64,000 bases of DNA from Calvatia gigantea (GCA_025093985.1 JACAAK010000012.1:682001-746000); one strand, 5' to 3'; positions 11,115 to 23,200 are shown, counted from the first letter of the stretch. Translations and numbers: made by a program. The notes: generated by a model from the sequence alone, not told the origin.

Positions 11115-11132
11115 TTACCCTCCACTCAGGCT

Positions 11133-12122
11133 TCATGCCTCAGGAAGCTCGTCAAAGTCCCCATTTACTATGGTGGCAGCAAGTGTTTTCTTGGTGGATG
11201 CGATAAGGAATTCTCCATTGTTTGATTTTGCAAAGAAAACTGGTAAATGACTGTGACCATCTTGACGGATAGGGACTGGGATGCCGTTGAAGGGGAACTC
11301 GGTGGTGGTAGAGCTCTCCCAGTAACTCTTGACTATTGATTTCCAGTAATGTGGGTCTTTCTCTTGTCTTGGTAGTACAGTGTGGAACCTTGCGGGTGGA
11401 AGAAAAACCAATGTGAGTTGTGGTGGGGTGATGGTTTTTATGAAGTGTTGGAGGGTGTTGACTTCTTCCTTCATAGAGACCATGACTTCTTCGTCCATGG
11501 GGGTGTCGGCACGAGATGGCAGGGAGGGATTAACTGTGTCATGCAGTTTAGAGAGTGTGATGTGAATTCTGTCAACCAAGGTGTTGATGTCAGGGTCTTT
11601 GTTTGTTTTATCTCTTCCAAGCAACTTCATGGCTACATCTGCAAGTTCGAGGAAGATGTTGGCAATGTTGAGATGATTGAAGACTTCGAGGCCTAAGTTA
11701 ATTTGGCTTTGAAGTCCTTGGACCTGATTCTATTTGCTGGGGGTAAGGGTAGATTGGTCTGGGGCTCGGAAGATAGCAGGGATATGCTGGTTGGTAGAGG
11801 AGGATGCATTGGTAAACCCTGCATACATGTCAGCAAAGGTGATGCATGCAGTAGCAAGGGTAATGTGTCGGTTTACAACTAATCGTTGATTTTGGGTGGA
11901 GATGTTCTTGATTTCACTGTTGGTTGCTTTATCAACATCCTTGAGCAGGGCTTCAAGGAGGCCTTGTGCTGGGGACGGTGTCTTTGCAAGGTTATAGCGG
12001 GTTTCTTGGGGAGCAGGTGCTCGGCTGTTGCCTGGTTTGGGGAATGGGAGGGAGAAGATTCTAGTAGGAGTGGGGTGGACAAGGGAATCAATAGCGATGT
12101 GGTTAGGCTGGGAGGCAGGCAT
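11133..12122 (-). pseudogene. B1 ORF3, third ORF downstream of pol
   Basis: A 330-codon frame with ATG at 12122 only 6 nt after the pol stop, ending 19 bp before the 3' LTR. The same protein is found in C, F and E. Conserved blocks include LLEALLKDVDKATNSEI, TACITFADMYAGFTNASS, IANIFLELADVAMKLLGRDK, TPPQLTLVFLPPARFHTVLP and a C-terminal FDELPEA. Low-complexity Ser/Pro N-terminus, then predicted helices; no signal peptide, membrane segment or Cys motif seen. A TAG splits the frame after SLTPSK-like residues (near 11729), and F has the same TAG. Chromoviruses usually lack a third ORF. Position resembles env of other gypsy elements, but nothing in the sequence looks like an envelope protein. Function unknown. 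Confidence 0.75.
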
Positions 12123-12128
12123 GTCTGT

Positions 12129-15100
12129 TTAGTTTCTTTGTCTGGGTTGCTTGTTTGACCTTTTTTTTTGTTTTCTGCCCCCTCTTTTATGGGTATCCTC
12201 TAGATGCCTTTTTAGGTAGTCTCTTATGGCGTCCTTCGTATTTTCCAAATTAGACTCCGCTGTCCACATATCTTTTTCATTGCTGTACCCCTTCCAGTGG
12301 ACCAGGAATTGATAACTCCTTCCTCGTTTTCATTGTCTGCAGATCTCTTCTACTTCATACTCTTCCTTATTGTTGATGATCACCAGTTTGGGCACTAATG
12401 GTTGTTTTTGACTCGGGAACTCTACCTGGTGTGCTGGTGTCAGAAGCTGTTCATTGAATACATCATGGATGGCCCATCCATCTGGTAGTGTCAGCCAGTA
12501 TGCTGCTTCTCCTATCTTTTCCTTAATAAGGAAAGGTCCATACTGTTTTTGGCCTAGCTTCTTTGATGATTGATTGGTATAGATATTGGTGTTCTCTAAC
12601 CATACTTTATCTCCTATTTGGTATGTGCTGGTGTGGGTTCTACTGCGGTCGTGTTGCTGTTTCATCTTTTCTTGGTATGTCTGTAGTACTGATGAGGTGT
12701 TGTCTTGGGCAGCCTGTAATTGTTCCAGGAATGTTGTGGCAATGGGATTGTTTGTTGCCAGCTCGTTCTTGCCTTTCCATGGATTCCTTCCATAGTTTAG
12801 GAAGAATGGTATTTCCTGTGTTCCTCCATATTACTTGTCATTGTACTGAAATTCTGTGATGGGGAGCCATTCCACCCAGTCATCCTGGTCATAGTTGCAG
12901 TACAGGTGGATGTAGGTTTCCACTTCTCTGTTGATGTGTTCGGTTTGTCCATCTGTTTGTGGATGATATGCTGTCGATAGGTTTCATTCAATGCCGAGCC
13001 CCTTGAATAACTCCTTGGTGAATTCTGATGTGAATTGAGGTCCTTGGTCACTAAGTACTTTCCTCGGTAATCTGTGTAGCTTCCATATTTCATCTCGATA
13101 TATCCTTGCGATGTCTTTAGATGAAGCATCCGTGGTTGTTGCTGAGAGTTGTATCATTTTTGTAAAGCGGTCCACAATGACTAGTATTGCATCTTTTCCT
13201 TTAGACTCTGGCAGTGGTCCAATCATGTCAACACTGATTTCTTCCCAAGGTCCATTTGGTATTGGGAGGGGATGTAGTGGTGATTTGAGTGGTGTCATTC
13301 TTGACTTGTTTCTTTGGCAGGCTTGGTATCCTTGGATATATCTTTTTACATCCTTTCGTATTGATGGCCACCAGTAGTCTCGGCTGATTAGTTCTGTCAT
13401 CCTGTGTTGTCCTGGGTGTCCTGTGTCTGGAGTGTTATGGTACTGTATTAGGATTTCTTCTCGTAATTTCTGGTCGGGTGGGACATATGCACTATTCTGT
13501 TTGTAGATAACTCCACCATCTTCAGTAAGTTGGGATCCTTGTTTCTTTAGTTCGGTTAGGACTGTTGTTTCTCATTGGGTTCAGCCTCAGATTCGTTCTA
13601 GGAAGTTTGGTTCGATGAACAATTCTGCCTATAAGAGTACCATGCTGTCTGTGCCTTTCGTCTGTAGCCAGCTTTCTCAGATCATAGTGACTAGTTTATC
13701 TTCTTGTCCTCCTGGCATTTGGTGGATTCAGGATAACAGATTGGCTTTCATGTTTGTTTTTCCAGGCACATGTTGTAGTGTGAAGTTATAGTCTTGCAGC
13801 CATAGGTACCACCGTACTTGTTGTCCATTTAGCTTCTGTGGTTCTTGATAATACTTGAGATTTTCGTGGTCAGTCCAGATTTTGAATCGTTCTTCAGTGT
13901 CTAGGAGGTAGTGTCTCCATTCCTTCAGAGCGTGGACAATGGCTAGCAATTCTTTGTCGTATATTTCATAGTTTCATTCTACCGGTGACAGCGTTCGTGA
14001 TGTGAAAGCAATTGGGTGCCATTTGTCTTCTTGTAGTTGTGAAAGTACCCCTCCTAATGCATAGTCCGATGTGTCAACTTCTACTCTGAATTGGCCATGT
14101 CTCTGTGGCAATGTTAGGACAGGTTCTTTGGTAATACATTTCTTAAGTCGGTTGAACAAGTCTTGGTGCTCTTGTATCCATTCCCATATGGTTGCTCCTT
14201 TGAGTTTGTTTAAGGGCCCTCCAATCATACTGAAGTTTTTGATGAAATATCGATAGTAGTTTGTGAAACCCAGGAACCTTTCTACCTCTTTGGTGTTCTT
14301 GGGTTCGGGCCATTCCTGTACTGTTTTTACTTTATCCTCTTCCATTTCAATTTGTCCATGTCCTACCTGAACTTCTAGCATTGGGATTTCTTCTGCATTG
14401 AAGATACACTTGGTTCGCTTGAAGCATAAATTGTACTGGGCCACTTGTTTCAGAAATCGTATTGTCCGTTCTTTTAGTTGCTCTTTGGTGTCTCCCAGGA
14501 TGGCAAAGTCATCCATATAGTTTATGATGTCTCCGTTTTGTAAGAGGTCACAGAAGATACTTGTCATCATCCTGGAGAACGTTCCTGGTAAGTTGCTTAG
14601 GCCAAAATACATGACTGTTGGTTCGAAGAGTCCTTCATTGGTGAGGAAGGCAGCTTTCCATTCATCTCCTTCTTTGATCCTGATGTTGTTGTATCCCCAG
14701 ATGATGTCCAACTTATTGAAGTATTTTGCTTTTCCAAGCTTGTCAATTACTTCACCAATTCTTGGTAATGTTGTTTTATCTTTGATTACCACATTGTTTA
14801 GTCATCTGTAGTCTTGGATTAGCCTTTTGGATCCATCTTTCTTTGGGATGAAGAATGTCAGTGCTGTGTATAGAGATTTTGATGGTTGTATTCATTCCAA
14901 TTCTAGGTTCTCCTTGATGAATGATTTAAGTTCATCCTGTTTTTTGACTGTCATGTTGTATGTCCCTGCACTTATTTCTTTTGGGGCATCTTCGGTTAGG
15001 ACTATCTTGTGGTCCCATTCAGTTCATTCTAGGAGCTTGTCGAATGTCATTTTGTTGAATAAGTGTGTGAACAGTTGTACATAGTCTGGTAGGTCTTCCA

Positions 15101-15649
15101 GTTTGGTTGGGTCTAGTTCATCTTCTTCCTCCCATAGATCTTCCATAGTGGCTATGCTTTGTATTTTTTTGGTGATAGGAATGTTCTGATAGGGGAATTG
15201 GCAGTCTGGTGGGCATCGGGTGAACTTGATTTCTCCATTGTTCCAATCTACCTCCGGGTTATGTTTGACTAGCCAATCATGTTCTAGAAAGACTTCTGCT
15301 CTATCTTATAGCTGTACGACTGAGGCCTCAATTTGTTCCTTATGTCCCTGGATGTCAATGTTGATTGTGGTGGTCTCCGTTACTCTTCTGCCTTGGTTAG
15401 GTGTTCTGTCTGCATTAAGCACCAAAATTTGTTGTTCCAATTTCTGGGTTGGGAGTCTTTCTTTGTCTACTAGTTTTTTGCTAATGCTACTGGTTGTGCA
15501 CCCTGAGTCTATGATGGTGTTGACTGTTATCTCCTTCCCTGCCATTTGTATTTTCCCTTTTAGATTTAGTTTGTGCTTTCTTCTCTGAGAAATCGTGTAG
15601 AATTTGTCTGATATCCTAGATACAAGTTTTTTGACTCTCGAGGTAGCGC
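12129..15649 (-). pseudogene. B1 pol: protease, RT, RNase H, integrase, chromodomain (broken)
   Basis: Minus-strand pol in the -1 frame relative to gag. Protease VNTIIDSGCTTSSISKK (about 15545) keeps the DSG triad. RT 14792-14000 has KLDIIWGYNNIRI, YFGLSNLPGTFSRMM and the box NYMDDFAI. RNase H 13949-13728. Integrase 13400-12984 with GYQACQRNKSR, SVDMIGPLPESKG and SDQGPQFTSEF. The GPY/F-like region follows, then a chromodomain near 12360-12250 whose reading frame is damaged. About ten stops interrupt the frame, mostly TGA at Arg or TAG at Gln. All catalytic motifs are still recognisable, but the gene cannot be translated as one protein. Confidence 0.88.
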
Positions 15650-16388
15650 CTACTCGGAGTCTTCGGAAAAATCCTTCCCTTCTTCGTTGGTGACTTCTTC
15701 TACTTCTCAGACTTGGATCTTCTTGGGTGCAGTGCAGGCTTTGGCTATGTGTCCCTTTTTACTGCAGTTGTAGCATATTAACCCCTTGGGCTTTTTGCAA
15801 TCTTTGGCGATGTGGCCAAAAATGCTACAATTGTTCTGAGAAGGTCCTTCTAAATTCCTCGGAGAAGACCTTCTAGTCTACTGAATCTTCAGATTCTAGG
15901 ATGGCTGGCACTCTCATAGCTGCATATGCTCCTGCAGTTCCTCCTCGCAGTCTGGCTAGAACTGCTACAGCTTTATCATCTGCCGAGACTATCTTGTTGA
16001 ATTTCATGAAGAGTGTCATTGCTCTCCACCAGTCATTGAACTTGGTGCGGATGCTGTCGAAAAATCCCAGGTCTGGCACTAGGCCTTTCCCACTGGGCGT
16101 TGTTGCAGGTACTACTGCATTGTCGGTCATGTTGGAGCCTGTTTCTGATTCTGTTTTGTCTGAGCTTGATTCATCTGATTTCTCCTGATGGACTATCTCT
16201 TCCTCTGCTAGGTTGAGTTCGTTTAGAAGTTCTGATAATACCTCTTCTTCTGCTGGGTTTGCTCTAGGTTCGTCGTGTGTTTCTTCAGGTAATTCGGGGT
16301 TCCCTGTTTCTCCTTCGTCTGATGTCTCAGACTCGTCGTCAGTGACTTCGAGGTTCAGTTCTCTGTATTCATCCGGGTTCGAGCTCAT
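15650..16388 (-). pseudogene. B1 gag with internal deletion
   Basis: Starts [20 protein letters not shown] at 16388, as in the other B copies. The acidic N-terminus and start of the capsid ([20 protein letters not shown]) are present. A TAG replaces Trp after ESEDSVD at 15875. At about 15833 the sequence jumps from the EEFRRTF block directly into the first zinc knuckle, losing roughly 380 bp of capsid. The second knuckle survives. The deletion accounts for almost all of the length difference from element C. Confidence 0.85.
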
Positions 16389-16454
16389 ATACTAGCTCCT
16401 AGGTTGCTCCTGTTCAGGCCTGTTTCAGCCTACTCCTTGCAAGGTGAGGTGGGG

Positions 16455-16465
16455 ACGCTTAACCA
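16455..16465 (-). promoter_or_regulatory. Primer-binding site of B1 (self-priming type)
   Basis: On the minus strand TGGTTAAGCGT follows the 5' LTR by two bases. It is perfectly complementary over 11 nt to ACGCTTAACCA in the same LTR (plus-strand 16548-16558), which starts 34 bp after the TATTTAA box (16592-16586). This matches the Tf1-type self-primer arrangement. Confidence 0.65.
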
Positions 16466-16467
16466 AA

Positions 16468-16771
16468 TGTTATGACCTTAGTCTGAGTTAACCTCAGGTT
16501 GCAACTTAGGCTAAGACTTGAGGGCAAGTAAGGGGAGAGGAACTAAGTGGTTAAGCGTACCAAATACAGGAGTGTGTATGTATGCTTAAATACAGCAAGC
16601 ATCCAGTTGAATGGATGGAGGTACTACATGAAACGTCCGATGATAATGGCACGGTAATACTATGAGTCAATACTCGGAGATTGCTGGGCTAGAATAGATG
16701 AAACAGGCACAATGTAGGGAAGGAATGTAGATGAGTGCGGATCAGACAGGAATAGTCAAAAGTTCACAACA
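16468..16771 (-). repeat. 5' LTR of B1
   Basis: 304 bp, TGTTATGACC to GTTCACAACA. Contains a TATTTAA promoter-like box and the presumed RNA 5' end ACGCTTAACCA on the minus strand. Flanked on the right by GAAGC. Confidence 0.92.
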
Positions 16772-16776
16772 GAAGC

Positions 16777-17437
16777 ACTCCCAATCCTCGAGTTCTCTCA
16801 CAATTCATGAATATACTCTGATTAAAAACGAACACCTTTCGAACTAATGTACAGAACAAAACCCCACAGAGTACCTACAATTCTGGAAGAATCAAACTTC
16901 ACCACCACAGAAGAAAGAATAGAATCCCTAGATCATGCACGAAGAGAAGCGATAGCTGCCCACAAACTAGCTATGGAATGCATGGAACAATGAATCAAAT
17001 CTAAATTCAAACCCTTCACCCTAGGACAAAAAGTGTGGCTAGAATGAAGAAACCTAAAACTCCCATTCAAATCAAACAAGATAGCACCAAAATGCCTTGG
17101 ACCATTCATCATTCAAGAAGTCTTATCACCACTCTCCTACCAACTAAAACTACCTGAAACATGGAAAATTCATAATGTATTCTATACTACCCTTCTCTCC
17201 AAATACACTGAAAACAATATCCATGGACCAAACCCAGAACCACCCCTCCCTGACATAATAGAAGGAGAAGAAGAATACGAAATTGAAGGTATCTTGAACC
17301 ATAGAACCAAAAATAAACAAAGGGAATACTACATCAAATGGAAAGGTTACAACCACAAAGAAAACTCTTGGGAAAACGAAGCACAACTCTTACCACATGC
17401 CCAAGAACTCTTACAAAAATACCAGCAAGAACACTGA
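16777..17437 (+). pseudogene. Element A pol, C-terminal part: integrase tail and chromodomain
   Basis: Continuation of A integrase after B1. The frame reads through the C-terminal integrase region, FELMYRTKPHRVPTILEE, then a GPY/F-type module (LGQKVWLE, KCLGPFIIQEV, WKIHNVFYTTLLSKY). It ends in a chromodomain, EEYEIEGILNHRTKNKQREY followed by YIKWKGYNHKENSWENE. Such chromodomains direct integration to heterochromatin in other fungi. TGA or other stops occur near 16807, 16822, 16993 and 17046, again where Trp/Arg is expected. The stop at 17435-17437 is the natural end. Confidence 0.85.
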
Positions 17438-17542
17438 CTAATGACTGCTCCACCTAAATGACAGAGAAGATATAAATAATTCAAGATTCTCCCAACTTCT
17501 CCATCATTCCTCAACAGCATTTTCCTCCAAACAGAACTACCA

Positions 17543-18745
17543 ATGGCACCTACCCAGAAGAACTATAAAAAGGGAAAGAAAGCTGCTATTGTGGCCTCAT
17601 CCCCCTCTCCATCCCTTTCCTCAATCTCCTCCCTTTCTACTAAAAACAATTCCCCCATCAGAAAATCTCAGTCTCTCCCCTCCTCCCCTCGTATTTCTGT
17701 ACCCAACCCTCCCACCATCACACCTGTGGACCACGAAACCCTGGCCCCAATCCTCCCCACCATCCAAATCAACGAACTGCTGGAAAAGCCAATTATCACC
17801 CTCCTGAATGCCGTTTTCACCAGAGATGAGCTCCAACAATTCATGGACCAGAACAAGCAATTTTGGGTCGATGTCTTTGTTGGACCAAATTGTATCTACA
17901 TTCCCCCTTCCACTGAATCATCCTCCAACACTGCCTGGGATAAACTCACCTATCCAACAAGAATGGAAAGCAGCTCCCCTGTACCCCAGCTTCATCCTCA
18001 GTGAACAGAAGTATGAAACCCATCCTGTGACACTGAACCCTGAGACCCCCCAGTCTCCTTCTCCAATGTCATTGCCGGAACCACTCCCCATACAGCCTCC
18101 TACAATGTGAAATCAACCCCCCAGCAGCTCCTCTGGTCACCCAAGCCAAAGTATGTCTACCCAATCTGGGTCGACAATCCCACCCCAACACTCCCCTCGG
18201 AATGAGCTGGGATCCCGAAATCTGCTAGGGCAGAACTCCCCATTGTCAACCAATGACATATCCCCAATCCTACCTCCAGTCCCTCTCCAAAGTCCTCCAC
18301 AGCCATTGCCACCAACCTGACTGACAACGACCCAGCCAGATGTCCCTGCTTCAGCCCCAAACTCATCACTAAGTACAATAGACCTTCACCCATAGAGTTA
18401 TAGGCTAGAACTGATTTCTTATCTAAGGGATCCCTCCACACAATGGTCCTCAAGGAAAGCCATTGAACTCACTTCTGCACCAAATATTTACATCATGCCA
18501 ATCAGCAAAATCACTGGCACTTTATCTGTGATGCCATTTCACAGCTCGAACATCTTTCTCGGGATTATGAGCATGCTACCAATCGAGCGGCCCTATTTAT
18601 CCAGGCATCACAAAGCCTTGGATTACCTCAGGCTTACACCTACTACCTCAACGAGCATAGCATTAAGCCTATCCCATCCAACCAGCAAACTGGCCCTTCT
18701 CAGGTCAGACCATACCAACAAGCCGATTCCCCCATGAGAAACCCC
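17543..18745 (+). pseudogene. Element A ORF3, N-terminal and middle part
   Basis: Third ORF of A, starting ATG 17543 about 105 bp after the pol stop. An intact stretch of 153 codons begins MAPTQKNYKKGKKAAIVASS, is rich in Ser/Pro and continues with LLNAVFTRDELQQFMDQNKQ. Frameshifts and TGA codons follow. A later conserved piece (HFICDAISQLEHLSRDYEHA, near 18520-18580) stays open to the insertion point of element C at 18750 and continues in frame at 25100. Whether it is related to ORF3 of family B is unclear: the position is the same, but clear identity is lacking. Function unknown. Confidence 0.6.
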
Positions 18746-18750
18746 TCCCC

Positions 18751-19057
18751 TGTTGTGAATTTTCACTGGTCATATCGCAGTCTCTATATTCATCTACATT
18801 CCTATCTCCTGTGTACCTGTTTCATCTATTCCTGTCTGCACGATCCCCAAACTCTGACTCATAACTACCACACCATGGACATCGGACGTTTCACATAGTT
18901 ATCTCCATCCATTCAACTGGATGGTTCTTCTGTATTTAAGCATACATACATGTTCCTGTATTCGGTACGCTTAACCACCTAGTTTCTCTCCCCTTACTCG
19001 CCCTCAAGTCTTAGCCTAAGTTGCAACCTGAGGTTAACTCAGACTAAGGTCGTAACA
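18751..19057 (+). repeat. 5' LTR of C
   Basis: 307 bp from TGTTGTGAATTTTC to GGTCGTAACA. TATTTAA at 18933-18939, presumed RNA start ACGCTTAACCA at 18967-18977. The last 50 bp can form nested stems (CTTAG/CTAAG around CTGAG/CTCAG) next to the primer site. Confidence 0.93.
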
Positions 19058-19059
19058 TT

Positions 19060-19070
19060 TGGTTAAGTGT
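19060..19070 (+). promoter_or_regulatory. Primer-binding site of C (self-priming type)
   Basis: TGGTTAAGTGT two bases after the LTR. It pairs with ACGCTTAACCA (18967-18977) at 10 positions plus one G-T wobble; B1 still has the unmutated GCGT form. The target lies 34 bp after the TATA-like box. Confidence 0.65.
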
Positions 19071-19136
19071 CCCCACCTCACCTTGCAAGGAGTAGGCTGA
19101 AATAGGCCTGAACAGAAGCAACCCAGGAGCTAGTAT

Positions 19137-20252
19137 ATGAGCTCGAACCCAGACGAATACAGAGAACCAAACCTTGAAGTCACTGACAACGAATCAGAAA
19201 CATCAGACGAAGAAGAAACAGGGAACCCCAAAGTACCTGAAGAAACACACAATGAACCCAGAGCAAACCCAGCAGAAGAAGAAGTGTTATCAGAACTTCT
19301 AAATGAACTCAACCTAGCAGAGGAAGAGATAGTACACCAGGAGAAATCAGACAAATCAAGTTCAGATGAAACAGAATCAGAAACCGACTCCGATATGACT
19401 GATAATGCAGTAGTGCCCACAGCAACGCCCAGTGGGAAAGGCCTAGTGCCAGACCCAGGATTTTTCGACGGCACCCGCACCAAGTTCGATGACTGGTGGA
19501 GAGCAATGACACTCTTCATAAAGTTTAACAAGATAGTCTCGGCAGACAACAAAGCCATAGCAGTTCTAGCCAGATTGCGAGGAGGAACCACAGGAGCATA
19601 CGCGGCTATGAGAGCACCAGCTATCCTAGAATCTGAGGATTCAGTGGACTGGAAGGTCTTCTCCGAGGAATTTAGAAGAACCTTCTTAGACAACGCCTCA
19701 AACAGCAAGGCTGAATGGCAAATCGAGAAATTCAAACAAGGGAACCAAAACACCGCCGACTACTTGATCGAATTCGAGGTGCTAAAAAGCAAGGCCAAGA
19801 CCGACAGCAAACACGCTATGTTCTTACTCAGAAAGAATGCCCGACAAGACATCATACATACAATCACAGGCTATCCACCCTTAGCCAGACCAGACACATA
19901 TGCAGAATGGAAGGAAGCCATATTGTCCGTTGGACAAGGATATGAGGCATCTGAATACCGAGGAGATAGAAAAACAAACACTGGCACCACTTATGGAGGA
20001 ATGGGTGAACCCATGGAGATAGGAAGCAGGCGCCATGTCTTCAATGACAAAGGAGAACCCAAGTGCTACAACTGTGGCATTTTTGGCCACATCGCCAAAG
20101 ATTGCAAGAAACCCAAGGGGTTAACATACTACAATTGTGGAAAAAAGGGGCATATAGCCAAAGCCTGTACTGCACCCAAGAAAATCCAAGTCCGGGGAGT
20201 AGAGGAAACCACCAACAAAGAAGAAAAGGATTTTTCCGAAGACTCTGAGTAG
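19137..20252 (+). CDS. Element C gag (intact, 371 aa)
   Basis: Capsid/nucleocapsid protein that would form the virus-like particle in the cytoplasm. ATG at 19137 opens an acidic N-terminus ([20 protein letters not shown]), followed by the capsid core ([60 protein letters not shown]). Two C-terminal zinc knuckles follow: [14 protein letters not shown] is complete, but the second reads [14 protein letters not shown], its first Cys changed to Tyr (a G to A change). Stop TAG at 20250. Pol continues in the -1 frame immediately after, so a frameshift at the end of gag, or reinitiation, would be needed. The ATG at 20306 is not shared by the other copies and is not a likely pol start. Confidence 0.9.
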   Translation: MSSNPDEYREPNLEVTDNESETSDEEETGNPKVPEETHNEPRANPAEEEVLSELLNELNLAEEEIVHQEKSDKSSSDETESETDSDMTDNAVVPTATPSGKGLVPDPGFFDGTRTKFDDWWRAMTLFIKFNKIVSADNKAIAVLARLRGGTTGAYAAMRAPAILESEDSVDWKVFSEEFRRTFLDNASNSKAEWQIEKFKQGNQNTADYLIEFEVLKSKAKTDSKHAMFLLRKNARQDIIHTITGYPPLARPDTYAEWKEAILSVGQGYEASEYRGDRKTNTGTTYGGMGEPMEIGSRRHVFNDKGEPKCYNCGIFGHIAKDCKKPKGLTYYNCGKKGHIAKACTAPKKIQVRGVEETTNKEEKDFSEDSE

Positions 20253-23200
20253 GTGCTACCTCAAGAGTCAAAAAACTTGTATCTAGGATATCAGACAAAT
20301 TCTACATGATTCCCCAGAGAAGAAAGTGCAAACTAAATCTAAAAGGAAAAATACAAACAACAGGAAAGGAGATAACAGTCAACACCATCGTAGACTTAGG
20401 GTGCACAACCAGCAGCATCAGCAAAAAACTAGTAGACAAAGAAGGACTCCCTACCCAGAAATTGGAACGACAAATCATGGTATTAAATACGGACGGAACG
20501 CCCAACCAAGGTGGAAAAGTAACAGAAACCACGACAATCAACATCGACATCCAGGGACATAAAGAACAGATTGAAGCCTCCGTTGTACAACTACAAGACA
20601 GAGTGGAGATCTTTCTGGGACATGATTGGCTGGTCAAACATAACCTGGAGGTAGACTGGAACAATGGAGAAATCAAGTTCACCCGATGCCCACCAGATTG
20701 CCAATTTCCCCACCAGAACATTGCTATCACCGAAAAACTGCAGAGCATAACGGCCACAGAAGACCTATGGGAAGAAGAAAACGAACCAGACCCGACTAAA
20801 CCGGAGGACCTGCCAGACTATGTACAACCATTCATGCACTTATTCAACAAAACGACATTTGATAAGCTCCCAGAAGAAACTGAATGGGACCACGAGATAG
20901 TCCTAATGGAAGATGCCCCAAAGGAAATCAGTGCAGGAACATATAACATGACAGTTAAAGAACAGGACGAACTCAAGTCATTCATCAAGGAAAACCTAGA
21001 ATCAGGACAAATATGACTGTCAAAATCCTCTTATGCAGCACCAACATTCTTCATCCCAAAGAAAGACGGGTCAAAAAGGCTGATCCAGGACTATAGACAT
21101 CTAAACAATGTGGTTGTCAAAGATAAAACTCCGTTGCCAAGAATTGGCGAAGTAATTGACAAACTTGGAAAAGCCAAATACTTCAACAAACTGGATATCA
21201 TCTGGGGATACAACAATGTCAGGATCAAAGAGGGAGATGAATGGAAGGCAGCCTTCCTCACCAATGAAGGGCTCTTCGAACCTACAGTCATGTACTTTGG
21301 TCTAAGCAACTCACCAGGAACGTTCTCTAGAATGATGACAAGCATCTTCCGCGACCTCTTACAAAATGGAGACATTATAAACTACATGGACGACTTTGCC
21401 ATCCTGGGAGACACCAGGGAGCAACTAAAGGAATGGACAGTACGATTCCTGGAACGAGCAGCCCAGTATAATCTATGTTTCAAACGGACCAAGTGCATTT
21501 TTGATGCGGAAGAAATCCCCATGCTAGGAGTTAAAGTAGGACACAGATGAATTGAAATGGAAGAAGACAAAGTAAAATCGGTACGAGAATGGCCTGAACC
21601 CAAAAACACCAAGGGAGTAGAGAGGTTCTTGGGGTTCGCAAACTATTATCGACACTTCATCAAAAACTTTAGCACGATTGCAGGACCCCTAAACAAGCTC
21701 AAAGGAGCAGCCACATGGGAATGGACGCAAGTGCACCAAAACTCATTCAATCAACTCAAGAAACGCATCACCAAGGAACTGGTCCTGACACTACCACAAA
21801 GGCATGGCCAATTCAGAGTAGAAGTCAATGCATCAGATTACGCACTAGGAGGGGTACTCTCACAACTACAAGAAGAAAAATGGCATCCCATCGCCTTCAC
21901 ATCACAAACCCTGTCACCAGCAGAACGGAACTATGAAATATACAATAAGGAACTGCTGGCCATTGTCCATGCCCTAAAGGAATGGAGACATTACCTCCTA
22001 GATGCTGAAGAATGATTCAAAATTTGGATGGACCATGAGAACCTAAAGTATTACTGAGAACTGCAAAAACTAAATGGACGACAAGCACAGTGGTATTTAT
22101 GACTACAAGACTACAACTTCATGCTATGACATGTACCGGGGAAAACAAACACAAAAGCGGACCTTCTGTCCCGCATCCACCAAATGCCAAAAGAACAAGA
22201 AGACAAACTAGTCACCATGATTCAAGAAAGCTGGCTACAGACGAAGGGCACAGACAGCATAGTGCTCCTACGAGCAGAACTATTCATTGAACCTAACCTC
22301 CTGGAGTGAATTCGAAACCGGACTCAGTGGGAAACAGTGGTCCTAACTGAGCTGAAAAAGCAAGGGTCCCAACTCACCAAGGACAGCGGAATAATCTACA
22401 AGCAGAATAGCGCATACGTTCCACCTGATCAGAAACTACAAGAGGAAGTCCTAATACAGTACCATGACACCCCAGATGCAGGACACCCAGGACAACACAG
22501 GATGACGGAATTAATCAGCCGAGACTACTGGTGGCCATCAATATGAAAAGACATCAAGAAGTATATCCGGGGGTGTCAAGCCTGTCAAAAGGCCAAGTCT
22601 AGAACAACGCTACTCAAATCACCACTACACCCCCTCCCGATACCAAATGGACCCTGGGAAGAAATTAGTATCGACATGATCGGACCACTGCCAGAGTCTA
22701 AAGGAAAAGACACAATACTAGTCATTGTGGACCGCTTCACAAAAATGATACAACTCTCAGCAACAACTACGGATGCATCGTCTAAAGACATTGCAAAGAT
22801 ATACCGGGACAAAATATGGAAGCTACATGGACTGCCGAGGAAAGTGCTTAGTGACCGAGGACCTCAATTCGCATCAGAATTCACCAAAAAGCTGTTCAAA
22901 GGGCTCGGCATCGAATGAAATCTATCAACCACATACCACCCACAGACAGATGGTCAAACCGAACACATCAACAGAGAAGTAGAAACCTATATCCACCTGT
23001 ACTGCAACTATGACCAGGATAACTGGGCAGAATGGCTCCCCACTGCAGAGTTTTAGTACAATGACAAACAACATGGGGGAACACAGAAAACGCCATTTTT
23101 CCTAAATTATGGAAGAAATCCATGGAAAGGCAAAAACGAGCAAACAACAAACAACCCTGTCGCCACAGCATTCCTGGAACAACTACAACGCGCCTGAGAC

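Larger units (their letters stand above)
10811..16771 (-). mobile_element. Ty3/gypsy chromovirus B1 (full length with gag deletion)
   Basis: A 5961-bp element on the minus strand, inserted in the integrase gene of A with target duplication GAAGC (10806-10810 and 16772-16776). Both LTRs are 304 bp. The internal order on the minus strand is gag, pol with chromodomain, and an extra ORF3. It is about 380 bp shorter than element C, explained by one deletion within gag. The two LTRs differ at 10 bases, nine of them explainable as CpG decay. Confidence 0.93.

Noticed and set aside
20306..20308. ATG at 20306 as the start of pol in element C.
   Set aside because: B1 has ACG and F and B' have ACA at the same place, so the ATG looks like a secondary CpG change. 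The pol frame is open upstream to the gag stop.
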